From: Oceanimonas sp. GK1
GTDB taxonomy: Bacteria > Pseudomonadota > Gammaproteobacteria > Enterobacterales > Aeromonadaceae
Reading direction: 5' to 3'
Assembly (NCBI RefSeq): GCF_000243075.1
Contig: NC_016745.1
Location: 2,311,001-2,375,000 of the forward strand
Length of the DNA stretch: 64,000 bases
Under the pieces are notes generated by a model. That model was not told the origin of the DNA, ran no database searches, and saw only the letters and a program-made list of their open reading frames with translations. The position numbers and the translations under genes were made by a program. Shown piece by piece: positions 27,439 to 36,260 of the stretch (the first letter of the stretch is position 1; each line of letters begins with the position of its first letter).

Positions 27439-28116
27439 ATGAAACTGCTGATCATCGAAGATGAACAAAGCACCGGCGATTATCTGCAAAAGGGCCTGCG
27501 CGAAGCGGGCTTTGTGGTAGATCTGGTGCGCAACGGGCTGGACGGCCTGCACCAGGCCAGCGCCGAGCCTTACGATCTGCTGGTGATGGATGTGATGCTG
27601 CCGGGTCTGGACGGCTGGCGCATTGTGGCGGCACTGCGCGAGCAGGGTCTGCCCACGCCGGTGCTGTTGTTAACCGCCCGGGACAGCGTGGAGGACAGGG
27701 TGCGTGGCCTGGAGTTGGGCGCCGACGATTACCTGGTCAAGCCCTTTGCCTTTGCCGAGCTGCTGGCCCGGGTGCGCAGCCTGCTACGCCGGGGCGCGCC
27801 CCGCCAGGACGAGCACAAACTGCAGGTGGCCGATCTGGTGCTGGACCTGCCCCGGCGTCTGGCGAGTCGGGCCGATACGCCCATTCACCTCACCAACAAG
27901 GAATTTGCCCTGCTGGAGCTGCTGGTGCGCCGGCGGGGCGAAGTGCTGCCCCGCTCGCTGATCGCCTCCCTGGTGTGGGACATGAACTTTGACAGCGACA
28001 CCAATGTGATTGATGTGTCCATTCGCCGGCTGCGCAGCAAGATAGACGACGGTTTTGAACCCAGGCTTATTCACACCATCAGGGGCATGGGCTACACCCT
28101 GGATACCGACAGGTAG
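27439..28116 (+). CDS. Copper response regulator (CusR/CopR type)
   Basis: OmpR-family regulator of 225 residues. The receiver domain has acidic pocket EDE at the N-terminus, phospho-acceptor Asp51 in [11 protein letters not shown], a conserved Thr in LLTARD and Lys in [10 protein letters not shown]. The C-terminal winged helix ends [27 protein letters not shown]. It is divergent from copA with the copper box between them. Its kinase partner is probably the gene at 22630, displaced about 3.4 kb. Confidence 0.94.
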   Translation: MKLLIIEDEQSTGDYLQKGLREAGFVVDLVRNGLDGLHQASAEPYDLLVMDVMLPGLDGWRIVAALREQGLPTPVLLLTARDSVEDRVRGLELGADDYLVKPFAFAELLARVRSLLRRGAPRQDEHKLQVADLVLDLPRRLASRADTPIHLTNKEFALLELLVRRRGEVLPRSLIASLVWDMNFDSDTNVIDVSIRRLRSKIDDGFEPRLIHTIRGMGYTLDTDR

Positions 28117-28122
28117 GGCCCT

Positions 28123-29091
28123 TTACTCCTGTGACCGGCTCAATACCCCTTCCCGACTTAATCGATACATGGCCAGATCCTCCGCCATCCACAGCCGGCC
28201 GGAATAGTGCGCCCGCGCTTCCCGCTCAAGGCTCGCCACCGTGAGGCCACTGCCTGCGTCCCGGTAACGGGGGCTGAAGTGGGTCAACACCAGATTGGGC
28301 AACCCCGCCTGCTCGGCAAACTGCGCCACGGCGGCGGCACTGCTGTGTTGCGGTTCGGGCCCCACCTTGTTGGCGACCTCCAGGGTGTAGGTGGCCTCGT
28401 GCACCAGCACATCGGCGCCTTGCACCGCCTGTGCCAGCAAGCCGGGGTTGTCGTTGTCGCCGCCGATCACCACCTTGCGCGGCCTGGGCGGCGACAGCTG
28501 GTAATCCCGCCCCGCCAGCACCCGGCCATCATTCAGGGTGACGGTTTCGCCCCGGTGCAGTTTCCCCCACAGCGGCCCGGCGGGCACGCCATCGGCGAGG
28601 AGCCGGTGGGTGTCGAGCCGGCCCGCGAGATGTGTTTCGGTAAAGCCATAGGCAAAACTGGGCACCCGGTGCGACAGCGCCGTGGCCGTGATGTCAAATC
28701 CTTCCAGCGCCAGCGGGCGGCTGATAAGGGAGTTCACGTCCGCAAAGCGCAGCTCAAAGTTCAGCTGCAACTGGCTGATGGCCGCGGTCTGTTCAATCCA
28801 GGCCTGCAGCCCCGCCGGGCCGACAATGGTCAGCGGCGCGGTGCGGCCGTTCAGCCCGGCGCTGGCCAGCAGGCCCGGCAGGCCGTAGCAGTGATCCCCG
28901 TGCAGGTGGGTGATGCACACCGCCTGCAGCCAGTGCAGCGACAGCGGCGCCTGCAGCAGCCGGTGCTGGGTGCCTTCGCCGCAATCCACCAGCAGCCAGG
29001 ACTTTGTCTTGTGCCGGCGCAGGGCCAGCGCCGACAGGCTGCGGGTTTTGGTGGGTGTGCCCGAGGAGGTGCCCAGAAAAATCAGCTCCAT
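28123..29091 (-). CDS. rnz: Ribonuclease Z
   Basis: Zinc-dependent metallo-beta-lactamase-fold nuclease that matures tRNA 3' ends or processes RNA (RNase BN/Z). The protein is 322 residues with the motif HLHGDHCYGLPGLL holding zinc ligands, the N-terminal MELIFLGTSSGTPTKTRS and later ligand motifs (VHEAT, LTHFSPRY). I trimmed the ORF from 29325 to the ATG at 29091, which gives the family N-terminus. It is the last gene of a minus-strand run DsrE-rhodanese-rnz with a 23-base gap. Confidence 0.93.
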   Translation of the reverse strand: MELIFLGTSSGTPTKTRSLSALALRRHKTKSWLLVDCGEGTQHRLLQAPLSLHWLQAVCITHLHGDHCYGLPGLLASAGLNGRTAPLTIVGPAGLQAWIEQTAAISQLQLNFELRFADVNSLISRPLALEGFDITATALSHRVPSFAYGFTETHLAGRLDTHRLLADGVPAGPLWGKLHRGETVTLNDGRVLAGRDYQLSPPRPRKVVIGGDNDNPGLLAQAVQGADVLVHEATYTLEVANKVGPEPQHSSAAAVAQFAEQAGLPNLVLTHFSPRYRDAGSGLTVASLEREARAHYSGRLWMAEDLAMYRLSREGVLSRSQE

Positions 29092-29114
29092 GGTGGGTTT
29101 GCTCGCAAGCCTGC

Positions 29115-29663
29115 TTACTGTGGCCGCTGCAGTTTGTCCGGGCTCAGACGCGGGCTCCAGGGCAAGCCCTCGTTCTGCCAGCCATTCACCAGGCGAAAAC
29201 CGGTTCGCTCGCCTTCCTTGATGGCATCCCCCTGAAAGCCGTGCACCACGTAACGGGCGTTGGAAAACCCATGCTCCCGCAAAAATTCGGCGCTGGGCAG
29301 GCCCCGCTCGCTGCCGGAGCGGCACATGGTGATGACGGTGGCGGTTTCATCCAGGCCGCGCTCGGCCAGGGCCGCCTTGATTTGCTCAATAAACTGCGGA
29401 TTGCGGTATAACCGAAAGCGCTGGTTGTCTTCATCCCACTGGCTGCGATCCACCAGCAGATAGGGCACGTTGACATCCACCTCGTTGGTGCCCCCTACAA
29501 ACATGATCTCCACCGGATCGCGCACATCCACCAGCAACACCTGATCGTTGTCGCGGTTCTGCTCATAGGCCTGGCGGGCACTCAGCCCCAGTTCGTCGCT
29601 GCTCGCCCAGGACGGCAGTGCCAGGGTCATGGCCAGCAGCGCCGGCGTCAGTACTTTCCACAT
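29115..29663 (-). CDS. Exported rhodanese-like protein
   Basis: Sulfurtransferase-fold protein of 182 residues with a signal peptide (MWKVLTPALLAMTLALPSWA), hence periplasmic. The rhodanese domain has LLVDVRDPVEIMFVGG and the active-site loop MCRSGSERG with Cys114, so it could carry persulfide. AAGGAGAG lies upstream of the ATG at 29663; the ORF extension to 29804 overlaps the DsrE gene. It follows the exported DsrE-like gene by 14 bases, suggesting a shared role in periplasmic sulfur handling. Confidence 0.88.
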   Translation of the reverse strand: MWKVLTPALLAMTLALPSWASSDELGLSARQAYEQNRDNDQVLLVDVRDPVEIMFVGGTNEVDVNVPYLLVDRSQWDEDNQRFRLYRNPQFIEQIKAALAERGLDETATVITMCRSGSERGLPSAEFLREHGFSNARYVVHGFQGDAIKEGERTGFRLVNGWQNEGLPWSPRLSPDKLQRPQ

Positions 29664-29677
29664 GGTTGCTCTCCTTT

Positions 29678-30112
29678 TTAGAAGCTGAATACCCGTACAT
29701 CGTCCGCCGTCATCATGGCGGCCATCTCGGCCGGCGTGGCGACCTCTACCTGTTCGCGCAGATCCGTCTTGTCGTATTCGCTGTTGGGCAGATAAAGCGC
29801 GCACACGCTTACCTTGCCGCCCCCCTGCTGCAGCTTGCTCATCAGTTGCTCCGGGGTGACGTTGTTTGGCTTCAGCGGCGCACTGCTGTATCCGTTAATG
29901 GCCAGATCCCCGGCCTTGTCGCACAGCAGCACCTTCACCTGACGGCCCTGCTCCTGCATGGCATTGCCCAGCACCATGGCCATGCCCTGCACCTGGGGCG
30001 CGGCACTGGTGACCAGCAGCAAGACCTTTGACTCTGCCGCCTGAGCGGCACTCGCGGCACTGATGCCGGCCCCCAGGGCCAGCGCGGCCAGTATTTTTCT
30101 TCCTTTTTTCAT
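29678..30112 (-). CDS. Exported DsrE/DsrF-like protein
   Basis: Protein of 144 residues with signal peptide MKKGRKILAALALGAGISAASAAQA and a DsrE-like fold: KVLLLVTSAAPQVQGMAMVLGNAM, VKVLLCDKAGDLA with Cys64, and VSVCALYLPNSEY with Cys104 at the position used for sulfur transfer in this family. The ATG at 30112 has GGAG upstream. It is first in the unit with the rhodanese and rnz. Most DsrE proteins are cytoplasmic, so the signal peptide is notable. Confidence 0.85.
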   Translation of the reverse strand: MKKGRKILAALALGAGISAASAAQAAESKVLLLVTSAAPQVQGMAMVLGNAMQEQGRQVKVLLCDKAGDLAINGYSSAPLKPNNVTPEQLMSKLQQGGGKVSVCALYLPNSEYDKTDLREQVEVATPAEMAAMMTADDVRVFSF

Positions 30113-30146
30113 GATGAGCACTCCGTTTAATTAAGGCAAAACTAAT

Positions 30147-30162
30147 ATAAGATTATTCTTAT
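30147..30162. promoter_or_regulatory. Short palindrome upstream of the DsrE-rhodanese unit
   Basis: ATAAGA-TTAT-TCTTAT is a perfect 6-4-6 palindrome, 35 bases upstream of the DsrE-like start in AT-rich DNA, where a promoter is expected. It resembles short palindromes bound by ArsR-type regulators; the regulator is not in this window. Confidence 0.45.
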
Positions 30163-30279
30163 GTAGATGTAAAGTCGGTTCATCATTCAAAAAGCATAAG
30201 CATGGCTCACTGCCGCTGTCGCAATGTCCAGGTGGATTCGGTCAACACGTGACCGCACGTCAGTACCAACCCTCGATTC

Positions 30280-30310
30280 TTGTCGACCTTTATGCCTGAA
30301 TGCGTATAAT
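30280..30310 (+). promoter_or_regulatory. Sigma-70 promoter before the TPP riboswitch
   Basis: A perfect TATAAT (30305-30310) lies about 28 bases before the riboswitch, with TTGTCG (30280-30285) upstream at a long 19-base spacing. Confidence 0.55.
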
Positions 30311-30337
30311 TCCGCTCGCCTTATAACCAAGGCCAAA

Positions 30338-30424
30338 TCCTAAGGGGTGGCAACCCATTGCCTGAGATGCGCCGTGCGCGAACCCTTTGAACCTGATCCG
30401 GTTGATACCGGCGTAGGAATAGGA
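30338..30424 (+). ncRNA. TPP riboswitch (THI element)
   Basis: All conserved blocks are present: GGGGTG, GCCTGAGA, ACCCTTTGAACCTGATCCGGTT and TACCGGCGTAGGAA. The outer P1 helix pairs TCCTA (30338-30342) with TAGGA (30420-30424). It binds thiamine pyrophosphate and lowers expression of the gene behind it, here a TonB-dependent receptor starting 64 bases downstream. No intrinsic terminator is visible, so control may be at translation. Confidence 0.95.
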
Positions 30425-30488
30425 AGCTCACAACGCCCTGCCCTGCTCGTATTGCTACCGGGTCTTCGCACTGAAATGGAGATATAAA

Positions 30489-32558
30489 GTGCCAAGACTG
30501 AACCCTGTTGTCCCCTCTGCCTTAACCCTGGCCATGGCAGCCGCTCTGCCGGCCCAGGCCGCCGATAACTCTGAATCCGTCTACACCCTGGCCCCCGTAC
30601 TGGTGACCTCGAGCTTTCGGGAAGATACCCTGCAGGACACCGCCGCCAGCGTGAGCGTGCTGAATGAAGAAAGACTGGAGCAGCCGGGCAAGGATCACCT
30701 GGAAGACGTGCTGGCCCAGGCCCCCAACGTCAACCTGAGCGCCGGCGCTTCCCGCGGCAAGTTTTATCAAATTCGTGGTGTGGGCGAGCGCAGCCAGTTT
30801 ATCGGTGTGGTCAACCCGTCCGTTGGTGTGGTGGTGGACGGTATCGACATGAGCGCCATGGCCGGCGGCGCCACTCTGCTGGACGCCCGCCAGGTGGAAG
30901 TGCTGCGCGGCCCTCAGGGCAGCCTGTATGGCGCCAACGCCCTGGCCGGCCTGATTAACATTCGCGCCAGTGAGCCCACCAAGACCACGGAAGGCAACGC
31001 CGAGCTGACCCTGGGGCAGTACAACACCCGCAACCTGAGCGCGGCGGTGGGCGGCCCGCTCACCAACAAGGTGGGCTATCGTCTTGCCGCCCAGCGCAAC
31101 CTGAGCGACGGTTTCATCACCAATGATTATCACCATACCGATAACACCAACAACATTGACGAGACCCTGCTGCGTAGCAAATTCCGCATCGAGGCCAGCG
31201 AGGATCTGGATCTGGATCTGAGCGCTTTCTACGCCAATATCGACAACGGCTACGACGCCTTCTCCCTCGACAACAGCCGCCATACCCTATCCGATCAGCC
31301 GGGCCACGATCGCCAGAAAACCCTGGCCCTGTCGGGCACCGCCAGCTGGTATGGCCACAGCGCCTATACCCTGCAAACCTCGCTGGCGGTGAACCTAAGC
31401 GAGCTGGAATACGGCTACGACGTGGACTGGGCCAATCCCGGCCTCGGCGGCTACAGCGCCACCGACAACTACCAACGGGACGAGCGCGGTGCCACCGCCG
31501 ACGTGCGCTTTATCTCCACCGAAGAGTCCGCCCTGTTCGACGGCCGCACCGCCTGGACCGGCGGCATTTACTTCTTCCACCGCAGCTCGGATCTGACCCG
31601 TCACTACACCTACCTGCCCGCCGGTTTCACCAGCGAGTATGAAGCCAACCGGATGGCCACTTACGGCGAGCTGGAAACCGTACTGACCGACAAGCTGACC
31701 CTGATCAACGGCCTGCGGGTGGAGCAGGATCGCACCCAATACAGCGACAGTGACGGCAACGGCAGCGATCCCGTCGACATGCTCTGGGGCGGCCGGGTCG
31801 CGCTCGAATACCAGGTGGACGACAGCCAGATGTATTACGCCCTGATCTCCAGGGGCTACAAGGTCGGCGGCTACAACGCCACTGGCAACCTGCCCAACGA
31901 GCTGCGTGACTTTGATGCCGAAACCCTGTGGAACTACGAAATCGGCGGCAAGCATAGCCTGCTGGACGACACCCTGCACACTCAGGTGGCCCTGTTCTTC
32001 CAGCAGCGGGATGACGCCCAGATCAGCGCCTACCGTAACGTGCTGCGCCCCGACAATTCCACCGACTACATCGACTACACCGCCAACGCCGAGCGCGCCT
32101 ACAGCTACGGCCTGGAAGCCCAGGCCCAGTGGCAGGCCAGCGCCGCTCTCGAGATCTACGGCAGCCTGGGGTTGCTGGACACTCGGCTGGAAGAGGCCGG
32201 TGCCTACTTTGACGGCCGCGACGCCGCCCACGCCCCGGAATACCAGTTTGCCCTGGGCGCCAGCCTCGACCTCGGCAGCGGCTGGTTCACCGGCCTGGAT
32301 GTGGAAGGCAAGGACACGTTCTACTTTTCCGACAGCCACGACGCCCGGTCCGACGCCTACGCCCTGCTCCATGCCCGTTTCGGCTACCAGCGGGACCACT
32401 GGAGCATTACCCTGTGGGGCCGTAACCTGACCGACGAGGATTACGCCGTGCGCGGCTTCCAGTTCGGCAACGACCCGCGCAAGGGCTACGTCACCGAAGA
32501 CTACATTCAGCTGGGCGCTCCCCGCCTGTTTGGGGTGACCACCCGCTTGATGTTTTAA
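30489..32558 (+). CDS. TonB-dependent receptor under TPP control, probable thiamine receptor
   Basis: Outer-membrane active transporter of 689 residues: signal peptide ending AALPAQA, a plug domain (APVLVTSSFREDTLQDTAASVSVL ... VLRGPQGSLYGANALAGLINI), and a beta-barrel ending in TTRLMF. The start is a GTG at 30489 preceded by GGAG; the ATG at 30475 is followed at once by a stop. Control by a TPP riboswitch implies uptake of thiamine or a precursor. No other thiamine gene is adjacent; inner-membrane transport must be elsewhere. Confidence 0.93.
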   Translation: MPRLNPVVPSALTLAMAAALPAQAADNSESVYTLAPVLVTSSFREDTLQDTAASVSVLNEERLEQPGKDHLEDVLAQAPNVNLSAGASRGKFYQIRGVGERSQFIGVVNPSVGVVVDGIDMSAMAGGATLLDARQVEVLRGPQGSLYGANALAGLINIRASEPTKTTEGNAELTLGQYNTRNLSAAVGGPLTNKVGYRLAAQRNLSDGFITNDYHHTDNTNNIDETLLRSKFRIEASEDLDLDLSAFYANIDNGYDAFSLDNSRHTLSDQPGHDRQKTLALSGTASWYGHSAYTLQTSLAVNLSELEYGYDVDWANPGLGGYSATDNYQRDERGATADVRFISTEESALFDGRTAWTGGIYFFHRSSDLTRHYTYLPAGFTSEYEANRMATYGELETVLTDKLTLINGLRVEQDRTQYSDSDGNGSDPVDMLWGGRVALEYQVDDSQMYYALISRGYKVGGYNATGNLPNELRDFDAETLWNYEIGGKHSLLDDTLHTQVALFFQQRDDAQISAYRNVLRPDNSTDYIDYTANAERAYSYGLEAQAQWQASAALEIYGSLGLLDTRLEEAGAYFDGRDAAHAPEYQFALGASLDLGSGWFTGLDVEGKDTFYFSDSHDARSDAYALLHARFGYQRDHWSITLWGRNLTDEDYAVRGFQFGNDPRKGYVTEDYIQLGAPRLFGVTTRLMF

Positions 32559-32583
32559 CTCCCCGCAATTCCTTTCATAGAGG

Positions 32584-32604
32584 CCGGGTGACGATGTCAC
32601 CCGG
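32584..32604. terminator. Hairpin between convergent receptor and AttH genes
   Basis: CCGGGTGAC-gat-GTCACCCGG is a 9-bp perfect stem ending exactly at the stop codon of the convergent gene. No T-run follows on either side, so termination is only suggested. Confidence 0.45.
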
Positions 32605-33765
32605 TCAGTATCCGGTCATTTCCAGATAGCCCTGACCGCGGGGCGCACCGCTGGCGGCATCGGTCACCCGGACCGCCCCTTCCCAGTAGGGTACGGAGGT
32701 GGGCATCCAGCGGTTAGGGTGGTGAGCGCTGATATTCAGCGTCAGCTGTTGTTCCGGCAGGGTGAGTTGCCAGCGCACCGGCACCTGCCGGCCGGCCACC
32801 CCGGTGCGGGCCTTGGGTTCAAGGGTGAATGCTGTTGTGCTCAGCGGCGTGACCTCACCGTCCGGGCTGATCCAGCTGCCGGACAGATAATCGCTGTGAT
32901 TGTCGCTCCCTCCCCGCAGGCGAAAGACCATCACCTTGGCGCCACTGTCGAGGTGCAGCGAGAACCAGTCCCAGCCGCGTTGACCGGCACTCAGCAGCTG
33001 GCTGCTCCATTCCCGATCCAGCCAGGCCTGGCCGCTCACCGCCAGCCGTTGGCCATTAAGCCACACCTCGCCGCTCACCCGGTAAAAGGGCTGGCTGTAA
33101 TACAGGGAGCCCTGGCCGTCGGCGGATTTCTGGCTGAAGCCGCCAACACCGTGGCGCACCAAGGGGCCTTCGGCTTTCAGCTCCAGCTCATAACCAAAGT
33201 CACCCTGCTCGTCCTCGGCCTGAGCCGTGAGCCGCAGCCAGTCCAGCTCGTCACCTTTCGCGCCCAGACTGGCCAGTTGCCAGTTATCCAGCCAGGCTCG
33301 AAAGGGCCGTGCCGTTACCCCGGCCTGCTGGCTGCCGTTCCACGGTGGCATGCCGGCGCCCCGGGCGAAACGCTCCGCCACTCGGTGCTGCTCACCCCGG
33401 GACAACGCCATGTGTGCCATCCACAGTTGCTTTACCGCCCAGGGACCGGCAGGCTCCGTGCCGGCACTGGTGGGCTGCAGTGCCTGACGAAACAGCGTCC
33501 ACTGCATGCCCAGGGGCTCGCCGTCCTTATCCTCCAGGTTGGCGGTGAGGTACCACCACTCAATACGAAAGTCCGGATGGGGGCCATGATCCTCAGGAAA
33601 GCGCAGCAACATGCCGGGGCGAGCCTGGGCATAACCCTCAGCGGATGCTCCCAGCCCGGCAAAGCCGGCATCGCTGCGGCTCGCCTTCGTCTCCTGGGGG
33701 GCATCGCAGGCGTTTAGCAGCACCAGCAGGCCCAGGACCATCAATCTACGCCCCAGGGTGATCAT
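32605..33765 (-). CDS. AttH-type lipocalin-like lipoprotein
   Basis: Lipoprotein of 386 residues with lipobox LNAC near residue 20 (MVLGLLVLLNAC). The AttH/CrtC-like double lipocalin fold follows, with signatures FRIEWWYLTANLED, AHMALSRGEQH, GGFSQKSADG, LDREWSSQLLS and GWDWFSLHLDSG. The start at 33765 overlaps the permease stop by 4 bases; the ORF extension to 34086 lies inside the permease in another frame. It completes an AttEFGH-type export set. CrtC relatives hydrate carotenoids, but no carotenoid gene is nearby, so the role is open. Confidence 0.88.
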   Translation of the reverse strand: MITLGRRLMVLGLLVLLNACDAPQETKASRSDAGFAGLGASAEGYAQARPGMLLRFPEDHGPHPDFRIEWWYLTANLEDKDGEPLGMQWTLFRQALQPTSAGTEPAGPWAVKQLWMAHMALSRGEQHRVAERFARGAGMPPWNGSQQAGVTARPFRAWLDNWQLASLGAKGDELDWLRLTAQAEDEQGDFGYELELKAEGPLVRHGVGGFSQKSADGQGSLYYSQPFYRVSGEVWLNGQRLAVSGQAWLDREWSSQLLSAGQRGWDWFSLHLDSGAKVMVFRLRGGSDNHSDYLSGSWISPDGEVTPLSTTAFTLEPKARTGVAGRQVPVRWQLTLPEQQLTLNISAHHPNRWMPTSVPYWEGAVRVTDAASGAPRGQGYLEMTGY

Positions 33766-36260
33766 GGGCCTTCCTCTTCGGCCAGCAAGGCCCGGGGCGG
33801 CGTACGCCACAGCCGCCACATGGGCAGGGCCGCCGCCAGCCCGGCCACCAGTACGGCGATGGCCAGGGTCAGGGTTATCTCGCCGGGAAAAAGGTGCAGC
33901 GGCAGCCGCCAGCCAAAGGCCGCCACATTGATGCCCCATACTAGGCAGGCCGTCACGGCGATGCCCAGGGGAATGGCCAGCAGGCCGGTGATCAGGGCCA
34001 CGCCGGTCAGCTGAGCCAGCTGAATGGCAAGCAGCCGTCCCAGTGGCACCCCCAGCGCCCAGAGTGCCGCCATGCGCCGGCGCCACGCTTCGGCCTGCGC
34101 CAGCAGGGTGGCCAGCAGGGCCAGCGCCGCGACTGCCAGGGTCAGGACATTCAGCGCCCGGGTGATGGCGAAGGTGCGCTCAAAAATAACGGTGGCCGTG
34201 GCCTTGATCTCGCGCTGATCCTGCAACTGGTGCGGCGTCAGCTGAAAGCGCGCCACAAGCTGCCGGCGCAACGGCTCGGCCGCCTCGCCGGACTGCATCA
34301 CAATGCCGATGGCCACCGGCGCGACCCCGAACAGCCGTTGTACTCGCTGGGTGGCCAGCACCACTTCCCCCTTAGGGTTGCCGTAATCCGGGTAGATGCC
34401 CACCACGGTTACCGGTTCAACGCCGCCGGGGGCCGCCAGGCTCAGCCGGTCGCCCAGGGCAATGCCTTCGCGCCGGGCCAGCTGTTCATTGATAAAAGCC
34501 TGGCCATCCTGCAACGCCTGCCAGGCGGCGTATCGACCATTCAGGCTGGCGAGCAGCGGCCAGTCCGCCATCAGCGTTGGCGTCGGGGTAATACCAAAAA
34601 CCGGCAACGGCAAATCCGGGCGCCGGGTGTTGCCGCCGGCGCTCACTTCAATCAGCCGGGACTGGGCACTGGCGGTGATCAGCCGCTCCTTGACCCCAGC
34701 GTGCTCGGCCAGCCAGGCATGAATGGCTTCCCATTGTGCCGGCGGCGGCCTGAGGTAAAGGCTTGCCACCAGCCGCTGATCGAGCCAGTCGAGGAAGGTC
34801 AGGCGAAAACCGCCGACCATGCTGCTGACGCCCAGATTGGCAGCCAGCGCCATCAGCAGGGCCATCATGGCCAGCGACAGCCGGGGCAGTTGCAGCTGTA
34901 CATCGGCCAGGGCCCATTGGATAAGGGGTCGGCTGCGCGCCAGACGTGATAATCCGCCGAGCAACCCGGTCAGCAGCCAGGCCAGCAATGGCGGCAGCCC
35001 GAGGGCGGCGGCCAGCAATATGGCCGCCACCAGTGCAAAACCGGCAATCAACCCGGCTCCCGCCGGCGACGCCAACAGCCACAACCAGCACATCAGCGCC
35101 AGCAGGGCGGCCACCGTCCCCAGCCCACTCTGCACCCGCAGCTGGCGTCGAAAGCCGGCCCGCCACACCTGAGACTGCCCCAGCCCCAGCAGCGGCATGC
35201 GGCTGGCCCGCCACAGTACGCCGCTGCCGGCAACCAGCAACCCGCCCAGGAGCACTCCTATGCCGCCCAGCCAGTAATGCCAGGGCAGACGGAGGGTGGT
35301 GCCGACATGGGCGCCATAAAGACTTTGCAGGGTGGCAGCCACGTCGGGCAGCATACGGCTTGCCAGCCACAGGCCGCTGATCAGTCCTGCCAACGCCCCC
35401 AGCAGCCCCAGCAACAGCAGTTCCAGCGTCAGCACGGCCACCAGGGTGCGGCCCGGCACGCCCAGGGCGCGCAGGGTGCGCAACAGCCCCAGCCGCTGCT
35501 CCAGCGCCAGCCCCAGCGCCGCCTGCACAATAAACAGGCCCACCACCAGGGCCAGCAATGCCATGGCCGTAAGATTAAGGTGAAAGCTCTGGGTCAGCTC
35601 ACCGGGGCCGCCCCGGGCATCGGCCCGCACCAGCCGGTATCCGGCGGGCGCCGCCGTGAGGGCATGGCGGGCACCCACCAGGGCGGTGATGCCATCGTTG
35701 GCCTTCAGCAACCGGGCGGCGATGGCCATATCCATCACCAGGGTATTGGGCGGCAGCGCGGGAGCCACCACCAGGGGAGGAAGCGCGGTGCCATCCGCCA
35801 GCCGAGGATCATCTCCCAGCAGGGCTCGAGTGTCTGGCGCCAAGCGGGTCTGCCAGGGCGGACTGAGAAAATCCGGCAGCCGTCCCTGCGCGCCGGTACG
35901 GGCCAGCATACTCCCGGCCGGCAGCGTGAGTGGGTCCATGCCCACCAGCGTGAGCCGCGTGCCGTCTTCGGTCACCAGCTCCCCCTCCAGCAGGGGCGAG
36001 ACCAGCACGCCCGCCCGGCGCAGCCGAATAAAATCGTGGTACGTAAGTGGCTGGCCGTCTTCCCGTTCCAGACGGTCAAAGCCGCTGCCCAGCAATGCCT
36101 CGGCCCGGGCATAACTTTCTTGTGCCGAGGCATTGATGGCCTGCACTCCGCTCCACAGAGCTCCCGCCACCCACAGCCCCAGCAGCAGCATGGCCAGCTG
36201 GCCGGGATGACGCCGGTAGTGGGATAACAGGGTGGTCAGCGTGACCATCATCAGGCTCAT
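33762..36260 (-). CDS. Large FtsX-like ABC permease, AttF/AttG-type
   Basis: Permease of 832 residues with two FtsX/MacB-type membrane modules. A first N-terminal helix and periplasmic loop are followed by helices around residues 235-430; a second cluster lies near 460-490 and at the C-terminus (LTLAVAALALLATLLAQ ... LLFPGEITLTLAIAVLVAGLAAALPMWRLWRTPP). This layout is typical of lipoprotein-releasing-like and AttFG exporters. It overlaps both neighbours by 4 bases (ATGA), giving a tightly coupled ATPase-permease-lipocalin operon. Cargo unknown. Confidence 0.9.
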   Translation of the reverse strand: MSLMMVTLTTLLSHYRRHPGQLAMLLLGLWVAGALWSGVQAINASAQESYARAEALLGSGFDRLEREDGQPLTYHDFIRLRRAGVLVSPLLEGELVTEDGTRLTLVGMDPLTLPAGSMLARTGAQGRLPDFLSPPWQTRLAPDTRALLGDDPRLADGTALPPLVVAPALPPNTLVMDMAIAARLLKANDGITALVGARHALTAAPAGYRLVRADARGGPGELTQSFHLNLTAMALLALVVGLFIVQAALGLALEQRLGLLRTLRALGVPGRTLVAVLTLELLLLGLLGALAGLISGLWLASRMLPDVAATLQSLYGAHVGTTLRLPWHYWLGGIGVLLGGLLVAGSGVLWRASRMPLLGLGQSQVWRAGFRRQLRVQSGLGTVAALLALMCWLWLLASPAGAGLIAGFALVAAILLAAALGLPPLLAWLLTGLLGGLSRLARSRPLIQWALADVQLQLPRLSLAMMALLMALAANLGVSSMVGGFRLTFLDWLDQRLVASLYLRPPPAQWEAIHAWLAEHAGVKERLITASAQSRLIEVSAGGNTRRPDLPLPVFGITPTPTLMADWPLLASLNGRYAAWQALQDGQAFINEQLARREGIALGDRLSLAAPGGVEPVTVVGIYPDYGNPKGEVVLATQRVQRLFGVAPVAIGIVMQSGEAAEPLRRQLVARFQLTPHQLQDQREIKATATVIFERTFAITRALNVLTLAVAALALLATLLAQAEAWRRRMAALWALGVPLGRLLAIQLAQLTGVALITGLLAIPLGIAVTACLVWGINVAAFGWRLPLHLFPGEITLTLAIAVLVAGLAAALPMWRLWRTPPRALLAEEEGP

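Noticed and set aside
32605-34086. Longer 493-codon version of the AttH-like gene
   Set aside because: The extra N-terminus lies inside the permease gene and would hide the lipobox; the ATG at 33765 overlaps the permease stop as expected.
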